DNA of 64,000 nt from Rhodococcus sp. ARC_M5 (GTDB lineage: Bacteria > Actinomycetota > Actinomycetes > Mycobacteriales > Mycobacteriaceae). Positions 53,427 to 63,867 of the stretch are shown here, one piece after another; position 1 is the stretch's first letter, and each line of letters begins with the position of its first letter. The notes beneath the pieces are model-generated. The model did not search any database. It worked only from the letters and a program-made list of their open reading frames with translations, and was not told the DNA's origin. The translations under genes were made by a program, and so were the position numbers. The stretch spans positions 343,952 to 407,951 of the forward strand of contig NZ_JALGQE010000003.1 in the NCBI RefSeq assembly GCF_022810405.1, written 5' to 3'.

Positions 53427-54251
53427 ATGCTCATCCTTGCCGCCACCCCGATGGGCGACGTCGGTGATGCCTCGCAGCGCCTGCGTGATGCCCTCGGCAG
53501 TGCCGATGTCGTCGCCGCCGAGGACACCCGGCGCACCAAACAACTCGCGTCGTCGCTCGGCGTGGTGATCACGGGCAGAATCGTCAGTTTCTACGATCAG
53601 GTCGAGACGGCCCGCCTCCCGGCACTCGTCGAGGCAGTGGCCGAGGGCAAGTCTGTCCTGCTGGTCACCGATGCCGGGATGCCGTCGGTGAGCGATCCGG
53701 GCTACCGCCTCGTGGCGGCATGCGTCGACGCCGATCTGCCGGTGACCTGCCTGCCCGGTCCTTCGGCAGTGACGACGGCGCTCGCGTTGTCCGGTCTGCC
53801 CGTCGAACGGTTCTGTTTCGACGGGTTCGTCCCGCGTAAGCAAGGACAGCGACGCACCTATTTCCAGTCGGTGCTCGCCGAACCGCGTGCCATCGCGTTC
53901 TTCGAGGCACCGCATCGCCTCGTCGCGTGCCTCGAGGACGCCGTGCACGTCCTCGGTCCCGACCGGCGCGCCGCGGTGTGCCGTGAGCTGACCAAGACCT
54001 ACGAGGAGGTGCGACGCGGCGGCCTGGGCGAGCTGCTCGAATGGGCGCGGGGCGGCGTGCGCGGCGAGATCACCGTCGTGCTCGAAGGCGCTGTCGCCGT
54101 CGCCGAGGAGCCCGAGGATCTCGTTGCCGACGTCGAAACGCTGGTGGCGTCGGGCATGCGGTTGAAGGACGCCTGCGCTCAGGTGGCGGTCGGTGGCGTG
54201 TCCAAACGCGAGGTCTACGAGGCCGTCCTCGCCGCGCGAAAAGAGCAGTAG
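53427..54251 (+). CDS. rsmI: 16S rRNA (cytidine1402-2'-O)-methyltransferase
   Basis: 274 aa, tetrapyrrole-methylase fold: LILAATPMGDVGDASQR, VVAAEDTRRTKQL, VLLVTDAGMPSVSDPGYRLV, CLPGPSAVTTALALSGLP, FCFDGFVPRK, FFEAPHRL and ELTKTYEEV. Methylates C1402 with SAM. ATG 53427 matches the family start; a frame to 53385 adds an unlikely leader. Matches Rv1003. Confidence 0.94.
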   Translation: MLILAATPMGDVGDASQRLRDALGSADVVAAEDTRRTKQLASSLGVVITGRIVSFYDQVETARLPALVEAVAEGKSVLLVTDAGMPSVSDPGYRLVAACVDADLPVTCLPGPSAVTTALALSGLPVERFCFDGFVPRKQGQRRTYFQSVLAEPRAIAFFEAPHRLVACLEDAVHVLGPDRRAAVCRELTKTYEEVRRGGLGELLEWARGGVRGEITVVLEGAVAVAEEPEDLVADVETLVASGMRLKDACAQVAVGGVSKREVYEAVLAARKEQ

Positions 54252-54255
54252 CGGG

Positions 54256-54684
54256 TCAGCCCAGCACTTTCTTGCGCAGGCCCTCTGTCGCCGCCTCGAG
54301 GATCGTCTTGGTTCCCTTCTTCACGAGGAAGCCGGGCAGTGGAGCCTTGGGGTCGACGGTCAGCTCGAACTCGACGTGCGTGCCGTTGCCCTTGGGCGTC
54401 AACGTGTATCGACCTTCTTGAGCCTTCTGCTGGTTGCTCTCCACCAGGCTCCACGACACCTCGTTCTCACTCCAGGTGTATTCGACCAACTGCTCGTCGT
54501 TGACGCCGATGATCGAGACGTTCATCTTGACGTGGTTCGGTCGGCCGTTCTCGAAGCGATCGACCACCTCGCACTTCTTGTGCACCGGAGACCACGAGGG
54601 GAGGCCTTCGACGTCGGCGAGGACGTCGAGAATTGTGGCTGCGTCGGCGTCGATGTCGACGGACTTGTTCACTGTGACTGCCAT
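54256..54684 (-). CDS. SRPBCC (START-like) family protein
   Basis: 142 aa: MAVTVNKSVDIDADAATILDVLADVEGLPSWSPVHKKCEVV is a typical polyketide-cyclase/START beginning; VEFELTVDPKAPLPGFLVKKGTKTILEAATEGLRKKV forms the long C-terminal helix. Likely binds a hydrophobic ligand. Start ATG 54684 behind GGAGA. The adjacent hydrolase and acyltransferase hint at lipid metabolism. Confidence 0.86.
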   Translation of the reverse strand: MAVTVNKSVDIDADAATILDVLADVEGLPSWSPVHKKCEVVDRFENGRPNHVKMNVSIIGVNDEQLVEYTWSENEVSWSLVESNQQKAQEGRYTLTPKGNGTHVEFELTVDPKAPLPGFLVKKGTKTILEAATEGLRKKVLG

Positions 54685-54698
54685 GGGGAGAAGGTATC

Positions 54699-55718
54699 TC
54701 AGCTTTCTGTACGGGGGCTGACGTTCCGGGCGAACTCGCCGATGGCGCGTAGCGCGCGTTGGGCTTCGGGGACGAAATCGGCTGCCTGGAACACGTGGAC
54801 CTGATCCTCGTACACCTGGAGTTCGCACTCGACTCCGGCGACCGCCAGGCGTTCGGCCATGAGTTCTGCGTCGGCATAGACCATTTCGGTGGAACCGACC
54901 TGAATCAGCACCGGCGGCATGCCGGTGAGATCACCGTCGACGGGCGAGACTCGCGGGCCCCGTTCGCCGTCGACGACGATGCGCGCATCGACGCGATCGG
55001 CCAGAGCGGTCAGCGCCGGAACTGCGTTGGACGGAAAGACCGAACACTTCGACGCGTTCTCGTGATCGAGTTTGCCGGAAGGGTCCATATCGGTGAGTGG
55101 GGACATGGTGAAGATCCCTGCGGGGGCGGGCAACCCGACGGTGCGCAGGGCCAGGGTGACCATGAACGCCAGGTATCCGCCTGCCGAGTCGCCACCCAGG
55201 ACGATCTGCTCCGGTCGGTATCCGGAATCGAGCAGGAAGCGATACGCGTCGACGCCGTCCTCGACGGCGTGGCTGATCGGGTTGCGCGGCATCATCCGAT
55301 AGTTCACCGACAGCACCGAGCCGTCGACGTGCTTCGAAACGCGTGAGGTCATCCGACGATGGGTGCGCAGGCCGCAGCAGACGAATGCGCCGCCGTGCAG
55401 GTAGAGCACCACGCGATCTGTTCCGGTGCCCTCGGCGCGGATCCACTCGGCCTCGCACTCGGCGAGCATGACGCGACTGCGGGTGGTGCCGCTGATCTGC
55501 GGTACGAGCAGTCCGGCGTAGTCGACCAGTCCCATCGGCCACGGAAGTGAGGGGGCCTGTGCCCACACGGTCAGAAACGGACGGACGGTGAACTGCAGGT
55601 ACTTGGACAGGATCTGCGACTGCAGGCTCGCGCCACGGATGTCGCGTCGGCGCGCGGTGGCTGCCGGGTCGGTCGATTTCACTACGGTGAGCGCCGGATT
55701 CATGACCGTCGCCTCCAT
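54699..55718 (-). CDS. Alpha/beta hydrolase, hormone-sensitive-lipase family
   Basis: 339-aa esterase/lipase of the HSL (family IV) type. The oxyanion motif YLHGGAFVCCG lies near residue 108. The nucleophile elbow GDSAGGYLAF holds the catalytic Ser, the acid is probably in the late GSTEMVYADAELMAE region, and His is in DQVHVFQAADF. The family is abundant in mycolic-acid bacteria for lipid and drug ester hydrolysis. ATG 55718 (or 55703); 14 nt separate it from the SRPBCC start. Confidence 0.88.
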   Translation of the reverse strand: MEATVMNPALTVVKSTDPAATARRRDIRGASLQSQILSKYLQFTVRPFLTVWAQAPSLPWPMGLVDYAGLLVPQISGTTRSRVMLAECEAEWIRAEGTGTDRVVLYLHGGAFVCCGLRTHRRMTSRVSKHVDGSVLSVNYRMMPRNPISHAVEDGVDAYRFLLDSGYRPEQIVLGGDSAGGYLAFMVTLALRTVGLPAPAGIFTMSPLTDMDPSGKLDHENASKCSVFPSNAVPALTALADRVDARIVVDGERGPRVSPVDGDLTGMPPVLIQVGSTEMVYADAELMAERLAVAGVECELQVYEDQVHVFQAADFVPEAQRALRAIGEFARNVSPRTES

Positions 55719-55889
55719 CCCCGTTGTCGTTGCGCGGTGCGTGTGCGCCGTGCGTTGGAACCCCGCTCTATTTGGAACCCCTGCTAACGGACAATAGCGG
55801 GTAGCTTTTCGCGACCCGACGTAAGGTCGTGTTCTGAGTCACATTCGGTGCCGTACCGTGACCGAAAACAAATGGAAAAGGGACAGCTC

Positions 55890-57269
55890 ATGGCACTCAT
55901 GCCCATCACCGAATCGATGTTTCTGATCGCCGAGTCACGGGAACACCCGATGCACGTGGGCGGTTTGGAGTTGTTCGTGCCGCCCGGCGATCCGCACGAC
56001 TTCGCCGAGGAGGTGCACAGCAAGTTCACCACCGGTGAGGTGCACGAGCTCTTCCGCAAGCGTCCCGCGCGTCCGGTGCAGATCATGGGCAACCTGGCCT
56101 GGGCCTTCGACCCGGACGTCGACTTCGAGTATCACGTTCGCCGCACGGTGCTGCCTGCGCCGGGGAGGATTCGGGAGCTCTTCCAGTTCCTGTCGCTCAA
56201 TCACAGTGCGCCACTCGATCGATACAAACCGATGTGGGAGCTGCACATCATCGAGGGATTGGCGGACGGCCGAATTGCGTTGTACACCAAAGTGCATCAC
56301 TCGCTGGTCGACGGTGTGAGCGCCCTGAAGCTGATGCAGCGAACGCTGTCCACCGACCCGGACGATCGAAGTGGGAAAGCAACGTGGGATCCGTCCCTGT
56401 TCGGCAGACGCAAGAAGCAGGTCGCTACCGAGCAGCCCGGGCGATTGGCGCAGCTCGGCGGCGGCTTCTCGATGGGACGCAAGATCGTCGGTGACTTGGT
56501 CGACTTCGCGCCTGCATCTGCGCGAATCGGGATGCGTGCGTTGAAGAAAGAGGGAGCGCAACTGCCGTTGCAGGCACCGAGGACGATGTTCAACGTGGCC
56601 ATCGGCGGTGCGCGACGTTTCGCCGCCGAGAGTTGGTCGATCGAGCGCATCCGCACGGTCGGGTCGGCCCTCGATGCGACGCTCAACGACATGGTGCTCG
56701 CGATGTGCGCAGGCGCTCTGCGGGCGTACCTCATCGATCAAAACGCGCTGCCCGAGGATCCGTTGATCGCCATGGTGCCGGTGTCGCTACGCAAAGAGGG
56801 TGACGACAGGGACGCCGGGAATTCGGTCACGACCATCCTGTGCAACCTGGGCACCGACGAGTCCGATCCGATTCTTCGGCTCGAGCGCATCAAGGATTCG
56901 ACCGTCAAGGGCAAGCAGATGATGAGCGAACTCAACACCCTCGAAGCGCTCACCGTCGGCGCAATCACCATGGCCCCGTTGCTGTTCGGCCCGGTGCCGG
57001 GATTCGTCGACTACACCCCGCCGCCGTTCAACGTCATCATCTCGAACGTGCCCGGATCCAAGGAGGATCTGTACTGGAACGGCGCGAAACTCGACGGCAT
57101 CTACCCGGCGTCGATCGTCGCCGACGGGCAGGCGCTCAACATCACCGTCGCCAGTAACGGTGACTCGCTGAACTTCGGGCTCATCGGCTGCAGGCGCAGC
57201 GTGCCGCACCTGCAGCGCATGCTGACGCACCTGGAGAACACGTTGGAGGAGCTCGAGAAGACGTTGTGA
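55890..57269 (+). CDS. WS/DGAT-family wax ester synthase / diacylglycerol O-acyltransferase
   Basis: 459-aa acyl-CoA acyltransferase forming triacylglycerol or wax ester storage lipid, typical of rhodococci. The active-site motif HHSLVDG lies near residue 135. PMHVGGLELFVPP is the N-terminal signature, followed by a long middle domain and the C-terminal NVIISNVPGSKEDLYWNGAKLDGIYPASIVADGQALNITV. ATG 55890 follows AAAAGGGA. A family-A palindrome follows the stop. Confidence 0.92.
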   Translation: MALMPITESMFLIAESREHPMHVGGLELFVPPGDPHDFAEEVHSKFTTGEVHELFRKRPARPVQIMGNLAWAFDPDVDFEYHVRRTVLPAPGRIRELFQFLSLNHSAPLDRYKPMWELHIIEGLADGRIALYTKVHHSLVDGVSALKLMQRTLSTDPDDRSGKATWDPSLFGRRKKQVATEQPGRLAQLGGGFSMGRKIVGDLVDFAPASARIGMRALKKEGAQLPLQAPRTMFNVAIGGARRFAAESWSIERIRTVGSALDATLNDMVLAMCAGALRAYLIDQNALPEDPLIAMVPVSLRKEGDDRDAGNSVTTILCNLGTDESDPILRLERIKDSTVKGKQMMSELNTLEALTVGAITMAPLLFGPVPGFVDYTPPPFNVIISNVPGSKEDLYWNGAKLDGIYPASIVADGQALNITVASNGDSLNFGLIGCRRSVPHLQRMLTHLENTLEELEKTL

Positions 57270-57343
57270 GAGCGGCTTCGCCGCACGTGAACGGAAATTC
57301 GTAGTGGGCTACGAAGTTCCGCTCACATGCGCGGAGCGCTCTA
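57268..57343. repeat. Intergenic palindrome, family A copy 3
   Basis: 76-nt element between the convergent WS/DGAT and metG genes. Core arms CGGAAATTCGTAG and CTACGAAGTTCCG pair (one mismatch) around TGGG; outer arms AGAGCG/CGCTCT close it. It overlaps both stop codons. Best-preserved of three copies. Confidence 0.85.
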
Positions 57344-58885
57344 CTCGTACTTGGGGAACACCGGCGTCGGGGTCGGCAGTGCAGTACCAGGCACCGAACG
57401 TGTTGCGATGTCGGTGAATTCACGGTTCGACGCCCCGAGCAGGTCGAGGATGCGCGACGCAGAATCCGGCATGACGGGCTGAGCCAGGATGCTCACGATG
57501 CGCAGCACCTCGATCGTCACGTACAGCACGGTGGCCATGCGATCGGGATCGGTCTTGCGTAGCACCCACGGCTGCTGCAGCGAGAAGTAGCGGTTGGTCT
57601 CGCCGAGCACCGACCAGATCGCTTCGAGTGCGGAATGGAGTGCCTGCACGTCGAATTCGCGTCGGCAGATCTCGAGCAACGCGTCCGCGCGGGCCAGCAT
57701 CGCCTCGTCCTCGGCGGTGAACTCGCCCGGGGTCGGGAGCGCGCCGTCGAGGTTCTTGGCGACCATGGTCAGCGACCGCTGCGCGAGGTTGCCGAGCTCG
57801 TTGGACAGGTCGGCGTTGACGCGGGCGACGATGGCCTCGTGGCTGTAGCTTCCGTCCTGACCGAACGAGACCTCGCGCAGGAAGAAGAAGCGCACCGGAT
57901 CGAGACCGTAGTTCTCCACCAACGACTTCGGGTCGAGAACGTTGCCGAGGGACTTGGACATCTTCTCGCCCTTGACGTTCAGGAACCCGTGCACGAACAC
58001 CCGCTTGGGCAGCTCGATCCCCGCGGACATCAGGAACGCAGGCCAATAGACGGTGTGGAAGCGGGTGATGTCCTTGCCGATGATGTGCAGATCTGCGGGC
58101 CAGAACTTCCGGTACGCCTCGGAGTCGGTCTCGGGGAACCCGGCACCGGTGAGGTAGTTGGTCAGCGCGTCGACCCACACGTACATCACGTGCGCGGGAT
58201 CGCCGGGTACCGGCACACCCCAGTCGAACGTGGTCCGGGAGATCGACAGGTCGCGCAGGCCGCCTTTGACGAAGTTCACGATCTCGTTGCGACGGGTGTT
58301 GGGCGCGATGAAGTCCGGCGACGCGTCGTAGAGCTCGAGCAGTTTGTCCTGGTACTGCGACAGACGGAAGAAGTACGACGGTTCCTCGGTCCACTCGACG
58401 GGAGTGTTCGTCTCGGTTGCGACGCGGGAGCCGTCGTCGTTCAGGGTGGTCTCGGCTTCGGTGTAGAACGCTTCGTCTCTCACCGAGTACCAGCCGGAGA
58501 ACGCGTCGAGGTAGATGTCGCCGTTCGCCTCCATCCGCGTCCACAGTTCCTGGCTCGCAGCGTGATGGTCGGCGTCGGTGGTGCGGATGAAGCGGCCGTA
58601 GGAGATCTTCAGCAGGTCCTGCGCCGTCTGGAACGCATCGGAGTTGCGGGCGGCGAGCTGCCGCACGTCGACGCCCTCGGTCTGCGCGGTCTGCTGCATC
58701 TTCAGCCCGTGCTCGTCGGTGCCCGTCAGGAATCGCACGTCGTAACCGTCGAGGCGCTTGAAGCGCGCGATGGCGTCGGTGGCGATGTACTCGTAGGCGT
58801 GCCCGATGTGCGGAGCGCCGTTGGGGTACGCGATTGCGGTGGTGACGTAGAAGGGTGGCCGTGAGGCATCAGCTGGCGCAGTCAT
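57341..58885 (-). CDS. metG: Methionyl-tRNA synthetase
   Basis: 514-aa class I synthetase. HIGH region [24 protein letters not shown] ([16 protein letters not shown]), anticodon-binding helices ([13 protein letters not shown]). The Rossmann insert reads [17 protein letters not shown] with no cysteine, so this is the zinc-free knuckle type used by mycobacteria. Its stop overlaps the family-A palindrome. Divergent from tatD by 21 nt. Matches Rv1007c. Confidence 0.96.
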   Translation of the reverse strand: MTAPADASRPPFYVTTAIAYPNGAPHIGHAYEYIATDAIARFKRLDGYDVRFLTGTDEHGLKMQQTAQTEGVDVRQLAARNSDAFQTAQDLLKISYGRFIRTTDADHHAASQELWTRMEANGDIYLDAFSGWYSVRDEAFYTEAETTLNDDGSRVATETNTPVEWTEEPSYFFRLSQYQDKLLELYDASPDFIAPNTRRNEIVNFVKGGLRDLSISRTTFDWGVPVPGDPAHVMYVWVDALTNYLTGAGFPETDSEAYRKFWPADLHIIGKDITRFHTVYWPAFLMSAGIELPKRVFVHGFLNVKGEKMSKSLGNVLDPKSLVENYGLDPVRFFFLREVSFGQDGSYSHEAIVARVNADLSNELGNLAQRSLTMVAKNLDGALPTPGEFTAEDEAMLARADALLEICRREFDVQALHSALEAIWSVLGETNRYFSLQQPWVLRKTDPDRMATVLYVTIEVLRIVSILAQPVMPDSASRILDLLGASNREFTDIATRSVPGTALPTPTPVFPKYE

Positions 58886-58906
58886 GGTTCGCCTACTCTA
58901 ACCAGC

Positions 58907-59734
58907 GTGAGTAGAGACCGTCCCGCACCGCCGTTGCCCGAGCCCGTCGGCACCCTCGTCGACGCACACACCCACCTCGACGCGTGTGGGGCGACCGACG
59001 CGGCGAGCGTGGCCGCGATAGTGGACAAGGCGGAGTCCGTCGGAGTCACGCGCGTGGTCACGATCGCCGACGATCTCGACGCTGCGCGGTTCGCCGTCGA
59101 CGCGGCCTCCTGGGATCCGCGGGTGTGGGCCGCCGTTGCCATTCACCCCACCCGGGCGAACGTGCTCGACGACGCGGCCAAGGTCGAGATCGAGCGCTTG
59201 GCGTCCGACCCCCGGGTGGTTGCCGTGGGGGAGACCGGGCTGGACTACTACTGGCCCGGCAAGCTCGACGGGTGCGCCACGGTGGCGGAGCAGCACGACG
59301 GATTCCGGTGGCACATCGACCTGGCGAAGCGTCTGGGTAAGCCGTTGATGATTCACAATCGCGAGGCCGACGAGGATCTGCTGGCTGTTCTGACGGCGGA
59401 GGGCGCGCCCGAGACCGTGATCTTCCACTGCTTCTCCGGCGGTCCCGCGACTGCGAAGGCGTGCGTCGACGCCGGCTACGTGCTCAGCTTCTCCGGGACT
59501 GTCAGTTTCAAGAATGCGCACGCGCTGCGGGAGGCTGCTCTGCTCGTTCCCGACGACTTGGTGCTGGTGGAGACCGACGCGCCGTTCTTGACTCCGCATC
59601 CGTACCGAGGCGCGCCCAATGAGCCGTACTGCTTGCCCTACACCGCGCGAGCGTTGGCCCAGATTCGAGATCAGGATCCGGCCGAGCTGGCCGCGTATGC
59701 CACGGCCAACGCGGAGAGGGTGTACGGCTTCTAG
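58907..59734 (+). CDS. tatD: TatD family metal-dependent hydrolase
   Basis: 275 aa amidohydrolase-fold DNase. Metal ligands: LVDAHTHLDACG, AVGETGLDYYW, LMIHNREADED, IFHCFSGGP and ETDAPFLTPHPYRG. All motifs intact. GTG start 58907. The metG-tatD-rpfB-rsmA order is the one seen in M. tuberculosis Rv1007c-Rv1010. Confidence 0.95.
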   Translation: MSRDRPAPPLPEPVGTLVDAHTHLDACGATDAASVAAIVDKAESVGVTRVVTIADDLDAARFAVDAASWDPRVWAAVAIHPTRANVLDDAAKVEIERLASDPRVVAVGETGLDYYWPGKLDGCATVAEQHDGFRWHIDLAKRLGKPLMIHNREADEDLLAVLTAEGAPETVIFHCFSGGPATAKACVDAGYVLSFSGTVSFKNAHALREAALLVPDDLVLVETDAPFLTPHPYRGAPNEPYCLPYTARALAQIRDQDPAELAAYATANAERVYGF

Positions 59735-59779
59735 CAGCTGAGGTTGCGGCGTGGGTACTAATTCGTTACCGTACCGTGA

Positions 59780-60964
<1,185 letters not shown>

Positions 60965-60969
60965 CTGTC

Positions 60970-61034
60970 TTTCTGGGTCATTCCGCAGGCTCCACTCCCG
61001 CGTTTCTGGGTCATTCCGCAGGCTCCACTCCCGC
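60970..61034. repeat. 32-nt tandem duplication between rpfB and rsmA
   Basis: TTTCTGGGTCATTCCGCAGG plus CTCCACTCCCGC occurs at 60970-61001 and again, identical, at 61003-61034 (period 33). It fills most of the gap between the two genes. Confidence 0.92.
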
Positions 61035-61052
61035 CCCCGTAGAGTTTCGGCC

Positions 61053-61928
61053 GTGTCCGAACATGTGAGGGGATCCGCGGCCCTGCTCGGTCCCGCCGAG
61101 GTCCGCTCCCTGGCTGCCGAGCTCGATGTGCGTCCCACCAAGCAACTCGGGCAGAACTTCGTGCACGACGCCAACACTGTTCGACGCATCGTCGCGTCCG
61201 CAGGCGTGGGTCCGCAGGACACGGTCCTCGAGGTCGGTCCCGGCCTCGGTTCGTTGACTCTCGCTCTGCTCGATGTGGCCGACGCGGTCGTCGCGGTCGA
61301 GATCGACCCCAAGCTCGCGACCCGGTTACCCATCACGGTGGCCGACCGCGCCCCCACTCTCGCCGAACGGCTGACGGTGCTCGAGGCCGACGCGTTGCGC
61401 GTACGGGCCGAGGACATTCCGGGACACCCGACGGCATTGGTGGCGAACCTGCCGTACAACGTCGCGGTGCCTGTGCTCATTCACCTGTTCTCGGAGCTAC
61501 CCAGCCTGCGGGTGGCCGTGGTGATGGTCCAAGCCGAGGTGGCCGATCGACTCGCGGCAGTGCCCGGAAGCAAGATCTACGGCATCCCCAGCGTCAAGGC
61601 CAGGTTCTTCGGCGACGTCAGAAGAGCAGGCGCAGTAGGCCGTTCGGTGTTCTGGCCGGTGCCCAAGGTCGAATCGGGACTGGTCCGCATCGATCGGTAC
61701 GCCGAGCCGCCGTGGCCCACCGACACCGCGCATCGCAAGGCCGTGTTCGCCGTCATAGACGCCGCATTCGCGCAGCGACGCAAGACATTGCGAGCAGCGC
61801 TCGCCGGGTGGGCCGGCTCACCCGTGGCGGCCGAACGCCGGTTGCGCGAGGCCGGAATCGACCCGACGGCACGCGGCGAAACCATCGACGCCGCAGCGTT
61901 CGTCCGCTTGGCCGCTACCGAAGCCTGA
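61053..61928 (+). CDS. rsmA: 16S rRNA (adenine1518/1519-N6)-dimethyltransferase
   Basis: 291-aa KsgA. SAM-binding motifs [17 protein letters not shown] and VEIDPKLA, the catalytic [11 protein letters not shown], and the substrate region [37 protein letters not shown] start 61053. In M. tuberculosis ispE follows; here the order changes after this gene. Confidence 0.95.
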   Translation: MSEHVRGSAALLGPAEVRSLAAELDVRPTKQLGQNFVHDANTVRRIVASAGVGPQDTVLEVGPGLGSLTLALLDVADAVVAVEIDPKLATRLPITVADRAPTLAERLTVLEADALRVRAEDIPGHPTALVANLPYNVAVPVLIHLFSELPSLRVAVVMVQAEVADRLAAVPGSKIYGIPSVKARFFGDVRRAGAVGRSVFWPVPKVESGLVRIDRYAEPPWPTDTAHRKAVFAVIDAAFAQRRKTLRAALAGWAGSPVAAERRLREAGIDPTARGETIDAAAFVRLAATEA

Positions 61929-61936
61929 GGCACCTT

Positions 61937-62752
61937 CTACAGGTGGATGTCCCTCAGGGCAGTCAGCTCGGTCCACGTCGACGCCCCCTCGCGCGCAGCC
62001 GCCACCGGTGCATAGCGGTCGGCGCCGATCAGGGTGCCCAGCTCCAGTCCGGTCAGCGACGCGATGTCGGCCACCGGAACCTGGTACGTCCGGTACGGGC
62101 CGAGGGGCGGGGGATCGGTGTCGAGTCGCAGCGGCTTGTCGAGGATCGGGTCGAGAGACGGCGTCTGATCGAGAACGTATCCGGTGCACGCGGGAGACGA
62201 ATCCTGCGACCACACTGCGATCTTGAAGAACTGCCGCGGAATGGCGACGCCTCGGTAGATCGGATCGTCGTCGGCGAAGATGCAGCCGCTGAAGACCGAG
62301 AGCTGTCGGCCGTACTGCTCGGCGTTGTCCAATACGTAGTCCTCCAGCCCCAGCCACAGTGTCTTCGACTGGTTCAGTGTGGCCGTCTGTGGGGCACACA
62401 CGGTGTAGTGGAACGTGTCCTCGTTGGCGCGCTCCGCCACTGCACGCTCACCCCACACCGGATCCCGTCGCCGCACCAGATGCCCACGATCGAGGTCGTT
62501 GTTCTTGTACAACTCGTTGCCGGCCTGCTGCGCAGCCGGTAGCCGATCGTCGAGTCGCCAGTTGTCGCTCCGCCCGACGTCCTTCAGGCTCGCGCCGTCG
62601 ATATTGACTCCGGTGACCGCGGCGAGGCGTCGGGCAGGGTCGATCGACACCGAGAAGTGCGTGTACGGAAGTACCACCACGTCGACGCGGTCGGGTAGCG
62701 GAACGTCGATGTCGGCCAGGAACTTCGGGTCGAAACCGAGTGGTGTCGTCAT
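61937..62752 (-). CDS. DNA/RNA non-specific endonuclease (NUC1 family)
   Basis: 271 aa with the beta-beta-alpha-metal nuclease motif DLDRGHLVRR (catalytic His), the RLDDRLPAAQQAGNELYKNN lead-in and the Asn-containing NEDTFHYTVCAPQTATLNQSKTLWLGLE segment. No signal peptide, so it may act inside the cell or need another export route. It lies 12 nt downstream of a WYL regulator on the same strand, a possible regulated nuclease unit. Confidence 0.85.
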   Translation of the reverse strand: MTTPLGFDPKFLADIDVPLPDRVDVVVLPYTHFSVSIDPARRLAAVTGVNIDGASLKDVGRSDNWRLDDRLPAAQQAGNELYKNNDLDRGHLVRRRDPVWGERAVAERANEDTFHYTVCAPQTATLNQSKTLWLGLEDYVLDNAEQYGRQLSVFSGCIFADDDPIYRGVAIPRQFFKIAVWSQDSSPACTGYVLDQTPSLDPILDKPLRLDTDPPPLGPYRTYQVPVADIASLTGLELGTLIGADRYAPVAAAREGASTWTELTALRDIHL

Positions 62753-62764
62753 CTGCCCATTGAC

Positions 62765-63754
62765 TCACGTACCGGTTACCGGAGAGTGAACCGCCGCGAG
62801 GTACCGCTCGGTCAGCCTCGCGTGTCGCTCGGCCACGATGCGGCATTCCTCGCGCAGTTCCGGTGGATCTAGCACCGTGAAATCGGTGTCGAACGCTGCC
62901 AGCCACCGCGCGATCGAGGGCAGCGAATCGCTGGACAGCACCAACGCGCACGTGGTCTCGTCGATGGATTCGAGTGCGCCCCATTGTTCGTCGACCATCG
63001 GTGCGATCGTCTCGATCGGAGCATGCAACGCGATCCGCGCCCGAACCTGAGCGAACGCACGATCGATTCCCTTCGAGACGAACGCCGCCGCACCGCCCGG
63101 CGGCAACTCTCGTGGCGTGAACCGCGGACCCGTCGGAATCTTCGGAGTCAGGCGATCCACTCGAAACGACCGCCAATCCTCCCGCAGCACATCCCAACCC
63201 AGTAGGTACCAGCGCGCGCCCGCACGCACCAGGCTGTAGGGCTCCACCTCGCGCCTGGACTCGGAACCGTCGTGCTTGCGGTAGTCGAAGCGCAACCGCT
63301 CGTGTCCGTGGCAGACAGCCGCCACCGTGGACAGCACCGATGCATCCACCGCCGAGCGCGGCGTCTTGTCCACCACGTCGATCCGCAACGCGTCGAGCCG
63401 ATGCTGGATGCGCGACGGCATCACCTGCCGCAACTTCGTCAGCGCCCGCAACGACGCCTCCCCGATGCCCGCGACCGAGCCCCCGGCCGCGGACTGTAAC
63501 CCGAACGCCACCGCCAGCGCCTCGTCGTCGTCGAGCAACAGCGGAGGCATCTCCGCACCGGGGCCGAGCTGATATCCGCCACCGACACCGGGCGTCGCAT
63601 TGACCGGATAGCCGATGTCACGCAGCTTGTCGACATCGCGCCGCAGCGTCCGAGGAGTGACGTCGAGCCGCTCCGCCAGTTCCGCGCCCGCCCAATCACG
63701 ACGCGTCTGCAGCAGAGACAACAGCCGTAGCAACCGAGCCGAGGTTTCCTTCAT
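62765..63754 (-). CDS. WYL-domain transcriptional regulator
   Basis: 329 aa: N-terminal HTH (MKETSARLLRLLSLLQTRRDWAGAELAERLDVTPRTLRRDVDKLRDIGYPV), then the WYL domain (REVEPYSLVRAGARWYLLGWDVLREDWRSFRVDRL) and a C-terminal WCX region. ATG 63754 chosen; the longer frame overlaps the IS110 fragment. WYL proteins often sense nucleic-acid or stress ligands. Directly precedes the nuclease gene. Confidence 0.92.
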   Translation of the reverse strand: MKETSARLLRLLSLLQTRRDWAGAELAERLDVTPRTLRRDVDKLRDIGYPVNATPGVGGGYQLGPGAEMPPLLLDDDEALAVAFGLQSAAGGSVAGIGEASLRALTKLRQVMPSRIQHRLDALRIDVVDKTPRSAVDASVLSTVAAVCHGHERLRFDYRKHDGSESRREVEPYSLVRAGARWYLLGWDVLREDWRSFRVDRLTPKIPTGPRFTPRELPPGGAAAFVSKGIDRAFAQVRARIALHAPIETIAPMVDEQWGALESIDETTCALVLSSDSLPSIARWLAAFDTDFTVLDPPELREECRIVAERHARLTERYLAAVHSPVTGT

Positions 63755-63867
63755 GTCGCCACGATGCCACGCAATGCGGACATATTCGGTCCGCATCGTG
63801 CATCCCAAAGTCCACTCGATGTGACATCGACCCCCCAGAAGTCCACTGAACGATGCTCCTATGTTTG

